DNA from: an archaeon
GTDB lineage: Archaea > Iainarchaeota > Iainarchaeia > Iainarchaeales > Iainarchaeaceae
Direction: 5' to 3'
DNA: 7,011 nt
NCBI GenBank assembly: GCA_024653865.1
Contig: JANLHD010000155.1
Span: forward strand, 1-7,011
The notes beneath the pieces were generated by a model, which searched no databases, was not told the DNA's origin, and saw only the letters and a program-made list of their open reading frames with translations. Positions 1-5,193 of this stretch are shown here, piece after piece (position 1 is the first letter of the stretch; each line of letters opens with the position of its first letter). A program made the translations under genes and the position numbers.

Positions 1-1349
1 AAACTGTCCAGGAAACAATAGAATCGAGCGCCACAATCCACCACCAAGGCACTTTCGATGCGGAACTCGAGAAAATCGAAAAAAAACTCGCGGACCCAAA
101 CATCCACGACGACGCCGAAAAGCTCGCAAAATTAATGGAGCACTACTCGGACCTTCTCACAAAAAAAGCCGAGCACGCACAATCAAAGCCATCGGCCAGG
201 CTCAAAACCGCGCTGCAAAAACTCGAAATAGAGGAATCTTGGCTCAATCAAAAAGTAGGCCAACTCTCAACCGGCCAGCGCGCAATTATAGCACTCACAC
301 AAATTTTGTCCTCGGACGCAAATTTTCTTTTGCTCGACGAACCCACAAACCACCTTGATTTCAAGCGCCTGAACATCCTTGAAAATTACCTGAAAACATT
401 CAAGGGAACCGTGCTAATGGTTACGCACGACCGTTATTTCCTCGACCGCGTGTGCGACGCCATAATAAAAATTGAAAACGGAAAACTCCTAAAATACAAC
501 GGGAATTACTCGGCTCACCTCAAGGCGCGCGAGGCGGCATTCGCGGCGCAAAAAACCGCATACGAACTCGAAACCAAATACCTCGCAAACGAAAAGGACA
601 AAATCGCACGCATAGGCAAAAGCCCCCTCAAAGTGAGCCAGGGAAAATACCGCGAAAGGCAGCTCGAAAAACGCGAAATCGTGGAAAAGCCCGACCTTGA
701 CAAATCGGATTTCGAAACCCACTTTGACGCAACCGAGATACGCTCAACAAGAATACTCGAAATCGTCGGGCTAACGGTTGGCTACACAAAGCCCCTTGTA
801 TCCGACATTACATTCAACATCATCCCCGGAGAGCACATAGTGCTGATTGGGGAAAACGGGCTTGGAAAAAGCACTTTTCTCAAAACAATCGAAGGCAGGG
901 TGCCAAAGCTCTCCGGCGAACTGATTTTTGATGAGCGCGCAAAACTAGGCTACGCCGACCAGGAATTAAAGGACCTGACGACTGATGCAACATTATACGA
1001 GGAAATAAACGCCCAGCTAAGGGACGTGTCAAAAACCCGCCAGAACCTTTCTATGATGGGCTTTGTCAAGGACGAGGAAGTGTTCAAGCCGATTTCCCAA
1101 TTGTCGATGGGTGAAAAATCAAGGCTTAACCTTTTGAAAATTCTCATTGAAAAACCCAATCTTCTCCTGCTTGATGAACCGACAAACCATTTGGACATTG
1201 ACGCACGCGAAATAATCGAAAAGGCGTTCCTCAATTTCGACGGCGCAATTCTCGCAATTTCCCACGACAGGTACTTCATAAAAAAAATCGCCCACAGAAT
1301 GCTGAAAGTGAGCAATAAAACAATTACGCAAATTCCGTTGAAAAATTAG
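1..1349 (+). CDS. ABC-F family ATPase (3' part, 5' end outside window)
   Basis: The frame is open from base 3, so the true start lies upstream. The internal ATG at 135 is not the start, because 44 in-frame codons precede it. In the 448 visible residues the order is: ABC signature LSTGQ (about 88-92), Walker B with LLLDEPTNHLD (109-119), switch histidine in THDRYFLD, a charged helical linker (about 165-245) rich in Lys/Arg/Glu, second Walker A GENGLGKST (283-291), signature LSMGE (367-371), second LLLDEPTNHLD (387-398) and SHDRYF. Two ABC domains in one chain with no membrane segments, an interdomain linker and the DEPTNHLD motif define ABC-F. Members of this family bind the ribosome and modulate translation, and some protect against ribosome-targeting antibiotics. 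The first Walker A is outside the window. The protein ends soon after domain 2, with no C-terminal extension. The exact subfamily cannot be assigned. The gene converges on the J-domain gene with only 10 bases between stops. Confidence 0.95.
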   Translation, partial: TVQETIESSATIHHQGTFDAELEKIEKKLADPNIHDDAEKLAKLMEHYSDLLTKKAEHAQSKPSARLKTALQKLEIEESWLNQKVGQLSTGQRAIIALTQILSSDANFLLLDEPTNHLDFKRLNILENYLKTFKGTVLMVTHDRYFLDRVCDAIIKIENGKLLKYNGNYSAHLKAREAAFAAQKTAYELETKYLANEKDKIARIGKSPLKVSQGKYRERQLEKREIVEKPDLDKSDFETHFDATEIRSTRILEIVGLTVGYTKPLVSDITFNIIPGEHIVLIGENGLGKSTFLKTIEGRVPKLSGELIFDERAKLGYADQELKDLTTDATLYEEINAQLRDVSKTRQNLSMMGFVKDEEVFKPISQLSMGEKSRLNLLKILIEKPNLLLLDEPTNHLDIDAREIIEKAFLNFDGAILAISHDRYFIKKIAHRMLKVSNKTITQIPLKN

Positions 1350-1351
1350 GG

Positions 1352-1358
1352 AAAAAAA
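1352..1358 (-). terminator. T-run terminator after the J-domain gene
   Basis: Seven consecutive T on the minus strand begin one base after the TGA stop. Archaeal RNA polymerase can terminate on U-runs without a hairpin. The site lies in the 10-base gap between convergent genes, where termination is expected. Confidence 0.45.
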
Positions 1359-1359
1359 T

Positions 1360-1893
1360 TCATTCCAGTTCGCGCCTAAGGGTCTTGTGCGCATGGTTTA
1401 GCCGCTTGAAATTGTCCGTGCTTCCGCTTGGCATGTCCGGATGAAGCTTTTTTGCGAGCGAGCGGTACTTTTTGTCTATTATCGAAAGGTCCTGCACGTC
1501 GTGCCCCAGGCCAAAAAATTCCCTCGCATCCTTGCGCTCGGCCTCAACATCGCCGTGCTCCTCGAATTCGAGCGAGAAATCGCCCATGGTTTTTTTCTTG
1601 CCAACAACCAAACCAACTTCGATTTCAAGTAGCCTTAGGCACAGGTAGAGGTTTTCAATGAAGGTTTTCTGGGAATTATTGCTATAAAACATCCTGCGGT
1701 TTTTGTAATACCAAGTGACAGATGCCTTGGCTTTTTTTCTGGCGAAGTGGTCCAGGGGAATTTCCACATCTTCCTTGCGAATTCCAACAAGCCTTAGGGT
1801 TTCAATAATGCGGTTCTTGAACTGAAGTGCCCTCCTGGTAGAATCGGTTTTCGATGACAATGCCTCCACCTGATGACCCCTTATTTTTACCAT
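1360..1893 (-). CDS. J-domain (DnaJ-like) protein with unrecognised N-terminal domain
   Basis: A 177-residue protein. The last ~55 residues (about 122-177) are a J domain: AREFFGLG helix I, KKYRSLAKKLHPD with the diagnostic HPD at 151-153, then DNFKRLNHAHKTLRREL as helix III. J domains stimulate Hsp70/DnaK ATPase activity, so a co-chaperone or Hsp70-recruiting adaptor role is inferred. Unlike DnaJ itself, the J domain is C-terminal and there is no G/F region, zinc finger or peptide-binding domain. Residues 18-98 form a separate basic, mixed alpha/beta-looking segment (KKAKASVTWYYKNRRMFY, then a helix with ENLYLCLRLLEIEVG) that I do not recognise. It may supply substrate specificity. No signal peptide or membrane span is visible, so the protein is cytosolic. 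The start is the ATG at 1893. It lies 114 bases from the next upstream same-strand gene, with a TATA-like element between them. A T7 run directly after the stop (1352-1358) could terminate it. Confidence 0.88.
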   Translation of the reverse strand: MVKIRGHQVEALSSKTDSTRRALQFKNRIIETLRLVGIRKEDVEIPLDHFARKKAKASVTWYYKNRRMFYSNNSQKTFIENLYLCLRLLEIEVGLVVGKKKTMGDFSLEFEEHGDVEAERKDAREFFGLGHDVQDLSIIDKKYRSLAKKLHPDMPSGSTDNFKRLNHAHKTLRRELE

Positions 1894-1957
1894 TTAATTC
1901 CCCGCCAAAAAGAAGCAATGCAAAAGCTGTTTTTCCCAGAATAAGGAAAATCCCCCT

Positions 1958-1972
1958 GAAAGCTTTATATTC
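1958..1972. promoter_or_regulatory. TATA-like element, orientation ambiguous
   Basis: The plus strand reads GAAAGCTTTATATTC, a close match to the archaeal BRE/box A pattern (AAA-NN-TTTATAT). Read on the plus strand it would start transcription near 1992, antisense to the end of the MTAN-APRT gene, where no plus-strand gene exists. The minus strand also offers ATATAAAG, which would start near 1940 and give the J-domain gene a leader of about 47 bases. The minus-strand role is more likely because that gene needs a promoter and no other TATA is visible near it. Confidence 0.45.
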
Positions 1973-1998
1973 ACCTCACTTGCGAATGTTCCTAGCGC

Positions 1999-2006
1999 AA
2001 AAAAAA
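1999..2006 (-). terminator. T8-run terminator after the MTAN-APRT gene
   Basis: Eight T on the minus strand begin two bases after the TAA stop. This fits a hairpin-free archaeal terminator and suggests the fusion gene is transcribed separately from the J-domain gene downstream. Confidence 0.45.
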
Positions 2007-2007
2007 T

Positions 2008-3246
2008 TTATTCGCCTTCGAATTCCACGACTGAATAGGTTTGGAATCCGTTTTTCTCAAGCTTTTCCTTCCCCTTCAAATCCACAAGGCCGACAATGAA
2101 GGCGCACTCAACCACCTTGCCGCCGAGCTTCTCAATAAGCCTTGCCGCGGCAAGGGCAGTGCCGCCCGTGGCAATAAGATCGTCCACCAACAGCACCCTA
2201 TCGCCCCTGCCAATGGAATCCTTGTGCATTTCAATGCGGTCAGACCCATATTCCAATTTGTATTCCTCGAAAACGGTTTCTCCCGGAAGCTTTCCCGCCT
2301 TCCTTATCAAAATAAAGCCAAGGCCTAGGCGGTTTGCGAGCACCGAGCCCACAATAAAACCTCGCGATTCTATGCCGGCAACCGAGTCTATTTTTTCGTT
2401 TCTGTAGCGGTCATAGAGCACGTCCACGACGCTGTTAAAGCCGCCCTTGTCCTTGAGCAAGGTGGTGATGTCGCGGAACATAACGCCTTTTTTTGGCCAA
2501 TCCGGGACCGCCCTTATTTTGGATTTGATTGATTCAAAAACACCCGCGCTTGCAGGCTTCGCCAAATTGGAAACGAGTTCCTTCACAAGAAGGAAAGAAT
2601 TTTTTGCGGCGACCTTGCTGATTTTTGCAAAACTTTCGGACGCAACATGGTCGGCCCTATCGGAAATCGACCTTATTATCACGTGCGGAATCGCGTTCAA
2701 TTCACACACATGGGCAACCGCCGCACTTTCCATGTCGACGCAGTCGCCGCCGAATTCCTTTCTCAAAAAAGCCGATTCTTCCCCGGCAATGAATTGGTCG
2801 CCTGTCAGGACCCTGCCCACAATCGCCTTCAAACCCAGTTTTTTGGCCGCAAAAGAGGCGGCATCAACCAAATCTGCGGATGCATTGAAAAACTTCAGCC
2901 CGGAAAATGGAATTGCGCCCCTTTCAAAACCCAGTTTGGTCGCATCCATATCGTGCTGCACGCTGTCCCTGGAAATCACGATGCTCTTGATGTCAAGGCC
3001 AGGGTTCAATGCGCCCGCGACCCCGGTGAAAATTATGCTGGTCGCCTTAAAATTTGTTATAAGAATTTGTGCGCATATTGATGCATTCACCTTTCCCGCA
3101 CCGGACCTTACCACAACAACTTCCTTTCCGGAAAAAAAACCCGAAAAAAAATCGAAGCCCACCAAATTGGTTTTCTTGGGGTTCACGAGTGCGGATTTAT
3201 AATAATCGACCTCGTCCGAAAGCGCGCCCATAATCCCAATAACCAT
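2008..3246 (-). CDS. mtnN-apt: MTA/SAH nucleosidase - adenine phosphoribosyltransferase fusion
   Basis: A 412-residue protein with two complete enzyme domains. Residues 1 to about 230 match MTA/SAH nucleosidase (PNP_UDP_1 fold): MVIGIMGALSDEV at the N-terminus with Glu12, VDMESAAVAHVCE with catalytic Glu173, and RSISDRAD with Asp196, corresponding to E. coli Glu12, Glu174 and Asp197. Residues about 237-412 match adenine phosphoribosyltransferase at full length: IRAVPDWPKKGVMFRDITTLL, the AGIESRGF segment, RKAGKLPGET, and the PRPP-binding loop VLLVDDLIATGGT (about 351-363). The first domain hydrolyses methylthioadenosine or S-adenosylhomocysteine to adenine. The second joins adenine to PRPP to give AMP. 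Together they couple SAM by-product removal to purine salvage in the cytosol, and adenine hand-over between the domains is possible (inference). I chose the ATG at 3246. An in-frame TTG at 3264 would add six residues, but the ATG aligns with the family N-terminus and lies about 29 bases from a TATA box. The linker is short, about 5-10 residues. Confidence 0.95.
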   Translation of the reverse strand: MVIGIMGALSDEVDYYKSALVNPKKTNLVGFDFFSGFFSGKEVVVVRSGAGKVNASICAQILITNFKATSIIFTGVAGALNPGLDIKSIVISRDSVQHDMDATKLGFERGAIPFSGLKFFNASADLVDAASFAAKKLGLKAIVGRVLTGDQFIAGEESAFLRKEFGGDCVDMESAAVAHVCELNAIPHVIIRSISDRADHVASESFAKISKVAAKNSFLLVKELVSNLAKPASAGVFESIKSKIRAVPDWPKKGVMFRDITTLLKDKGGFNSVVDVLYDRYRNEKIDSVAGIESRGFIVGSVLANRLGLGFILIRKAGKLPGETVFEEYKLEYGSDRIEMHKDSIGRGDRVLLVDDLIATGGTALAAARLIEKLGGKVVECAFIVGLVDLKGKEKLEKNGFQTYSVVEFEGE

Positions 3247-3269
3247 ACAAACACTTAACCCCAAAGAAG

Positions 3270-3281
3270 CCTTAAAAATTC
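3270..3281 (-). promoter_or_regulatory. Promoter (TATA box) of the MTAN-APRT gene
   Basis: The minus strand reads AATTTTTAAG here, centred about 29 bases upstream of the ATG at 3246. This is the distance expected for a leaderless or nearly leaderless archaeal mRNA. No GGTGA motif precedes the ATG, only a GGGG about 12 bases upstream. The position argues against the alternative TTG start at 3264. Confidence 0.5.
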
Positions 3282-3306
3282 TTTTTAATTCAAAAAGGGG
3301 GGGAAA

Positions 3307-3316
3307 TTATTTAAAA
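3307..3316 (+). promoter_or_regulatory. TATA-like box facing the candidate RNA at 3334-3434
   Basis: The sequence TTATTTAAAA is identical to the TATA box of the RNase HIII-like gene at 3920-3929. It would place a plus-strand start near 3338. The region is AT-rich, so chance is possible, but the exact match to a well-placed local promoter strengthens it. Confidence 0.35.
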
Positions 3317-3333
3317 AAGGGCAAAAAACCCAT

Positions 3334-3434
3334 TTCCCGCGATATAAATGAGAACCTGTTTTCGGAATGCCCTGACTGCTCTTTAATGGCGGGAAGCGAT
3401 AACGTAGCGACATAACGAGACATGTGTCTCTTTT
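3334..3434 (+). ncRNA. Candidate small structured RNA (strand uncertain)
   Basis: This ~100-base stretch lies in the gap between the MTAN-APRT promoter and the secreted-protein terminator and contains no convincing gene. A perfect 7-bp pairing joins TTCCCGC (3334-3340) to GCGGGAA (3389-3395). A second inverted repeat, GAGACA-tg-TGTCTC (3417-3430), is followed by TTTT. A TATA box upstream would start transcription near 3338. Two tiny frames of 12 and 9 codons, overlapping at TAATG (3384-3388), lie inside and could be a leader-peptide-like arrangement or chance. An imperfect direct repeat AGCGATAACG / AGCGACATAACG lies at 3395-3417. On the minus strand a TATA-like stretch (3432-3447) and a weak GGG-CCC hairpin with T6 (3313-3331) offer the opposite reading. 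It is not a tRNA: there is no T-loop consensus and the loop is too short. I find no clear C/D or H/ACA boxes. Confidence 0.3.
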
Positions 3435-3453
3435 AAAAATAAATGGAAAAAAT

Positions 3454-3478
3454 AAAAAAAGGGGGATCCGCCCCTCTT
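3454..3478 (-). terminator. Hairpin and T-run terminator after the small secreted protein
   Basis: On the minus strand AAGAGGGG pairs with CCCCTTTT around the loop CGGATC (8 bp including one G-T pair). The T-tract of the 3' arm runs on through T7 and a further T-rich stretch. It begins about five bases after the stop at 3484, which fits an end-of-transcript signal. Confidence 0.65.
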
Positions 3479-3483
3479 CACAT

Positions 3484-3774
3484 TTATGAACCAGCCCAGA
3501 TTGCTGTATAGTCTGAATCCCCAGGCATCGAGTGTTCTCCTTCCGGCGTTCCAGAGCCATCTGCATTCGTTGCCCCTATCGGAATGCGCACGTTCGGCCC
3601 GACAATGGTGTAGTCGCCTCCGCCGATTTCAACCGCATTCGGATTATGCTCCGAGACCGCCGAATTCGGGTTAAAAACCGGGCAAACAAAACCACTGGTT
3701 TTTTCGGCCGGAGCGGCAAACGCAATTGCGGAAAGCGAGACAATCGCTAGCAAAACCGCCAAAGTTCCCTTCAT
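3484..3774 (-). CDS. Small secreted protein, 96 residues, unknown function
   Basis: The N-terminus MKGTLAVLLAIVSLSAIAFAAPA is a clear Sec signal peptide: one Lys, a hydrophobic core at 4-19, and an AFA or AFAA cleavage site near 20-21. The mature part is about 75 residues, acidic and rich in Gly, Pro, Asn and Asp. It has a single Cys (31), a HNPNAVEIGGGDYTIVGP segment (43-60) and a DSDYTAIWAGS ending. There is no lipobox, transmembrane anchor or recognised enzyme motif. It looks like a compact extracellular or cell-surface protein, and I do not recognise the family. The start ATG has the strongest SD in the window, and a terminator hairpin follows directly, so it is a single-gene unit that may be highly expressed (inference). 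It is divergent from the RNase HIII-like gene across 176 bases containing repeats. Confidence 0.85.
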   Translation of the reverse strand: MKGTLAVLLAIVSLSAIAFAAPAEKTSGFVCPVFNPNSAVSEHNPNAVEIGGGDYTIVGPNVRIPIGATNADGSGTPEGEHSMPGDSDYTAIWAGS

Positions 3775-3777
3775 TAT

Positions 3778-3786
3778 ATCACCCCC
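3778..3786 (-). promoter_or_regulatory. Ribosome binding site of the secreted-protein gene
   Basis: The minus strand reads GGGGGTGAT three bases before the ATG. This is complementary to the archaeal 16S 3' end (ATCACCTCC) apart from one position. It fixes the start codon and signals a leadered mRNA. Confidence 0.75.
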
Positions 3787-3816
3787 TTTAAATTGACCAA
3801 TAACTTGGATTTTTTT

Positions 3817-3828
3817 CTTTAAAAAAAG
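3817..3828 (-). promoter_or_regulatory. Promoter (TATA box) of the secreted-protein gene
   Basis: CTTTTTTTAAAG on the minus strand is centred about 48 bases upstream of the ATG. That gives a leader of about 22 bases, enough to hold the SD at 3778-3786. Confidence 0.5.
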
Positions 3829-3829
3829 T

Positions 3830-3851
3830 TTTCCAAAATCTTTCCAAAATC
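3830..3851. repeat. Tandem 11-bp repeat upstream of the secreted-protein promoter
   Basis: TTTCCAAAATC occurs twice with no gap (3830-3840 and 3841-3851), immediately upstream of the minus-strand TATA box. Its CCAAAA core recurs in an inverted repeat CCAAAA-aaatgg-TTTTGG at 3880-3897. A regulator-binding site is possible, or the repeat may simply reflect local low complexity. Confidence 0.5.
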
Positions 3852-3879
3852 GAATTTATGGCAAAAATGCGATAATTCG

Positions 3880-3897
3880 CCAAAAAAATGGTTTTGG
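3880..3897. repeat. Inverted repeat CCAAAA...TTTTGG between divergent promoters
   Basis: Perfect 6-bp arms around a 6-base spacer lie about 23 bases upstream of the TATA box of the RNase HIII-like gene. The arms share the CCAAAA core of the tandem repeat at 3830-3851, which makes a common DNA-binding protein conceivable. Confidence 0.35.
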
Positions 3898-3918
3898 GAA
3901 AAAAACGCAAACAGTAAG

Positions 3919-3930
3919 GTTATTTAAAAA
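3919..3930 (+). promoter_or_regulatory. Promoter (TATA box) of the RNase HIII-like gene, leaderless
   Basis: TTATTTAAAA at 3920-3929 is centred 26 bases before the ATG at 3951. No SD precedes the ATG, so transcription probably starts at or beside it. Confidence 0.6.
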
Positions 3931-3950
3931 AAGAAAACAAATTCTTTCAC

Positions 3951-4646
3951 ATGCAAGAAACCCTCAACTTCGGCAAAACAGAGATAACAAAAATAAAGGA
4001 AATACTTTCAAGCCACGAACAAGGCAAGACCACGAACTATTTCGAGGAAATGCGCACAAAATACCTAGGCTGCACCATAACGCTCTACAGTTCCGGAAAA
4101 GTCTCCATACAGGGAGTGGACGCATCAAAAGTAAAGGACGAAATCCTGGCCAAAATGGGCCTTGTGCAGGACTTGACAATTGGAATTGACGAAACCGGAA
4201 GGGGCGAGAGTGACGGGCCGCTTGTAATCACTGGGGTTCTTTGCGACAACAACGAGTTAAGGCAGGTTAGGGACAGCAAGAAAACCTCGGACATCGCGAA
4301 AAAAGAAAAAATAGTTTCGGAAAAAATGCTCGGCTCCGTGACCGTGGTTTTGAACGCAAGGCTCGTTGATTTGGTGAGAAACAACGGAAAAAACCTCAAC
4401 ACGCTGGAAGCCGAAACCATTGACAAGATTTCCGAAATACTCCGCGGCTACCTGCCGGCGAACACGCCGGCGAAAACAATTGTGGACGGCGCGCCATTAA
4501 AAGTTAAGAATGCGGACATAATATTCCTGCCAAAGGCCGATGACAACGTGGCAGCGGTTGGGGCGGCGAGCATTGTTGCAAAGCACACGCGCAATAATTC
4601 ATCAGATAAGCAAGAGCGCAAAACCTGGAAGAAAAAAGAAAATTAG
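3951..4646 (+). CDS. rnhC: Ribonuclease HIII-like protein, C-terminus apparently missing
   Basis: Residues about 28-68 (NYFEEMRTKYLGCTITLYSSGKVSIQG) match the N-terminal TBP-like substrate-binding domain that distinguishes RNase HIII from HII. Residues 75-215 are the type 2 RNase H catalytic core: GIDETGRGESDGPLVI with Asp80 and Glu81, RDSKKTSD, TIVDGAP with Asp179, and KADDNVAAVGAASIVAKHTR with Asp197 or 198. The acidic metal-binding set therefore appears present. The enzyme cuts RNA in RNA/DNA hybrids during replication and repair. After the conserved AKHTR (about 214) the protein stops within 17 residues in a Lys-rich tail (SSDKQERKTWKKKEN). Family members usually continue for tens of residues with further helices that close the catalytic domain, so 231 residues is short. 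The tail could be a frameshift or truncation product or a real short form. The frame one base over is also open, to a TGA at 4650-4652, but I see no family match in it. The start ATG fits a leaderless promoter. Confidence 0.82.
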   Translation: MQETLNFGKTEITKIKEILSSHEQGKTTNYFEEMRTKYLGCTITLYSSGKVSIQGVDASKVKDEILAKMGLVQDLTIGIDETGRGESDGPLVITGVLCDNNELRQVRDSKKTSDIAKKEKIVSEKMLGSVTVVLNARLVDLVRNNGKNLNTLEAETIDKISEILRGYLPANTPAKTIVDGAPLKVKNADIIFLPKADDNVAAVGAASIVAKHTRNNSSDKQERKTWKKKEN

Positions 4647-4691
4647 GAAATGAAAAAAGCTTTAAACAAATTTTTATTGGCTTATGCGGCG

Positions 4692-5162
4692 TTACACAGA
4701 TTTGTAAATGAGCTTGTGCATATCTTTGCCCGAAAGTTTTTTTGCCGAATCCTTTTTGGCTTTTTCGGGTTTTTTGTACACGCGCGATTTTGCGGTCATG
4801 TTGCTGTTCTGGAGTTCCTGCAAAATTTCCTTTATGCCAATCAATTCTGCCTCAACCGTAGAGCGGAAATTATCGAGCTTTTCCACCTTGCGCTTGAAAG
4901 TAGGGCTAAGGCCGGTTGCCGCGGACGACTCTATTTGCTTCTCAAGAATCTGAATTCTTTTGTGCGCGAGTTCCAACTTGCGCTCAACCGGGGCAATGCT
5001 CCTAACCTCGGCGGTGGCAGGCGAAATAACCACCGGGGAATACTCCTCGGTTCGCCGCTCCACAATGCGCTCTTCGGGCTTTTTGCCCACGAAAAAAAGC
5101 AACCCATTCCCTATCAAAAGGGCAACTATTAACACCACCAAAAAAACTGTTGTCAAAGCCAT
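4692..5162 (-). CDS. Membrane-anchored coiled-coil protein, unknown function
   Basis: 156 residues. The N-terminus (4-25, TTVFLVVLIVALLIGNGLLF) is one hydrophobic helix followed by GKKPEERIVERR, so the positive-inside rule puts the rest in the cytoplasm. A Pro/Ser spacer (42-59) leads to a heptad-like helical region (about 60-118: ERKLELAHKRIQILEKQIE, then KVEKLDNFRSTVEAELIGIKEILQELQ). The tail (123-156) is strongly basic with many Lys. It carries no enzyme motif and I do not recognise the family. The shape suggests a membrane-tethered scaffold or structural protein, with a basic tail that could touch nucleic acid or acidic proteins (inference). It lies 31 bases downstream of tatD and has its own TATA box overlapping the tatD stop, so it may be transcribed both with tatD and alone. 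Its 3' end faces that of the RNase HIII-like gene. Confidence 0.8.
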   Translation of the reverse strand: MALTTVFLVVLIVALLIGNGLLFFVGKKPEERIVERRTEEYSPVVISPATAEVRSIAPVERKLELAHKRIQILEKQIESSAATGLSPTFKRKVEKLDNFRSTVEAELIGIKEILQELQNSNMTAKSRVYKKPEKAKKDSAKKLSGKDMHKLIYKSV

Positions 5163-5184
5163 GCAATAATTGGACCCAAAAAGC

Positions 5185-5193
5185 GTTTTAAAG
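5185..5193 (-). promoter_or_regulatory. Promoter (TATA box) of the coiled-coil gene
   Basis: CTTTAAAAC on the minus strand is centred about 27 bases before the ATG at 5162 and abuts the tatD stop codon. The distance fits a leaderless transcript, and no SD is seen before the ATG. Confidence 0.5.

Noticed and set aside
489..722. Minus-strand open frames inside the ABC-F gene
   Set aside because: Shadows of the charged linker codons of the ABC-F gene, with Phe/Cys/Val-rich translations typical of antisense frames.
2447..3202. Long open frame of 251 codons on the plus strand
   Set aside because: It lies wholly antisense to the MTAN-APRT gene, whose protein matches two families end to end. The plus-strand translation shows no domain.
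3247..3264. Six-residue N-terminal extension of the MTAN-APRT protein from a TTG start
   Set aside because: The ATG at 3246 aligns with the conserved N-terminus and lies at the right distance from the TATA box, whereas the TTG would be too close to it.
3334..3395. tRNA gene suggested by the 7-bp acceptor-like stem
   Set aside because: Only 48 bases lie between the arms, too few for D, anticodon and T arms. No GGTTC-type T-loop sits in the right place on either strand, and no CCA or discriminator context fits.
3340..3400. C/D box guide RNA
   Set aside because: A CTGA occurs on the plus strand, but no RTGATGA C box is found at the required distance and no second D box.
3285..3566. Open frame of 93 codons on the minus strand
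   Set aside because: It overlaps the secreted-protein gene in another frame, runs through that gene's terminator, and its composition follows the homopolymer runs. No start signals.
4650..5132. Open frame of 160 codons on the plus strand starting just after the RNase HIII-like gene
   Set aside because: Antisense to the coiled-coil gene, with no SD or suitably placed TATA, and the translation does not supply the missing RNase HIII C-terminus.
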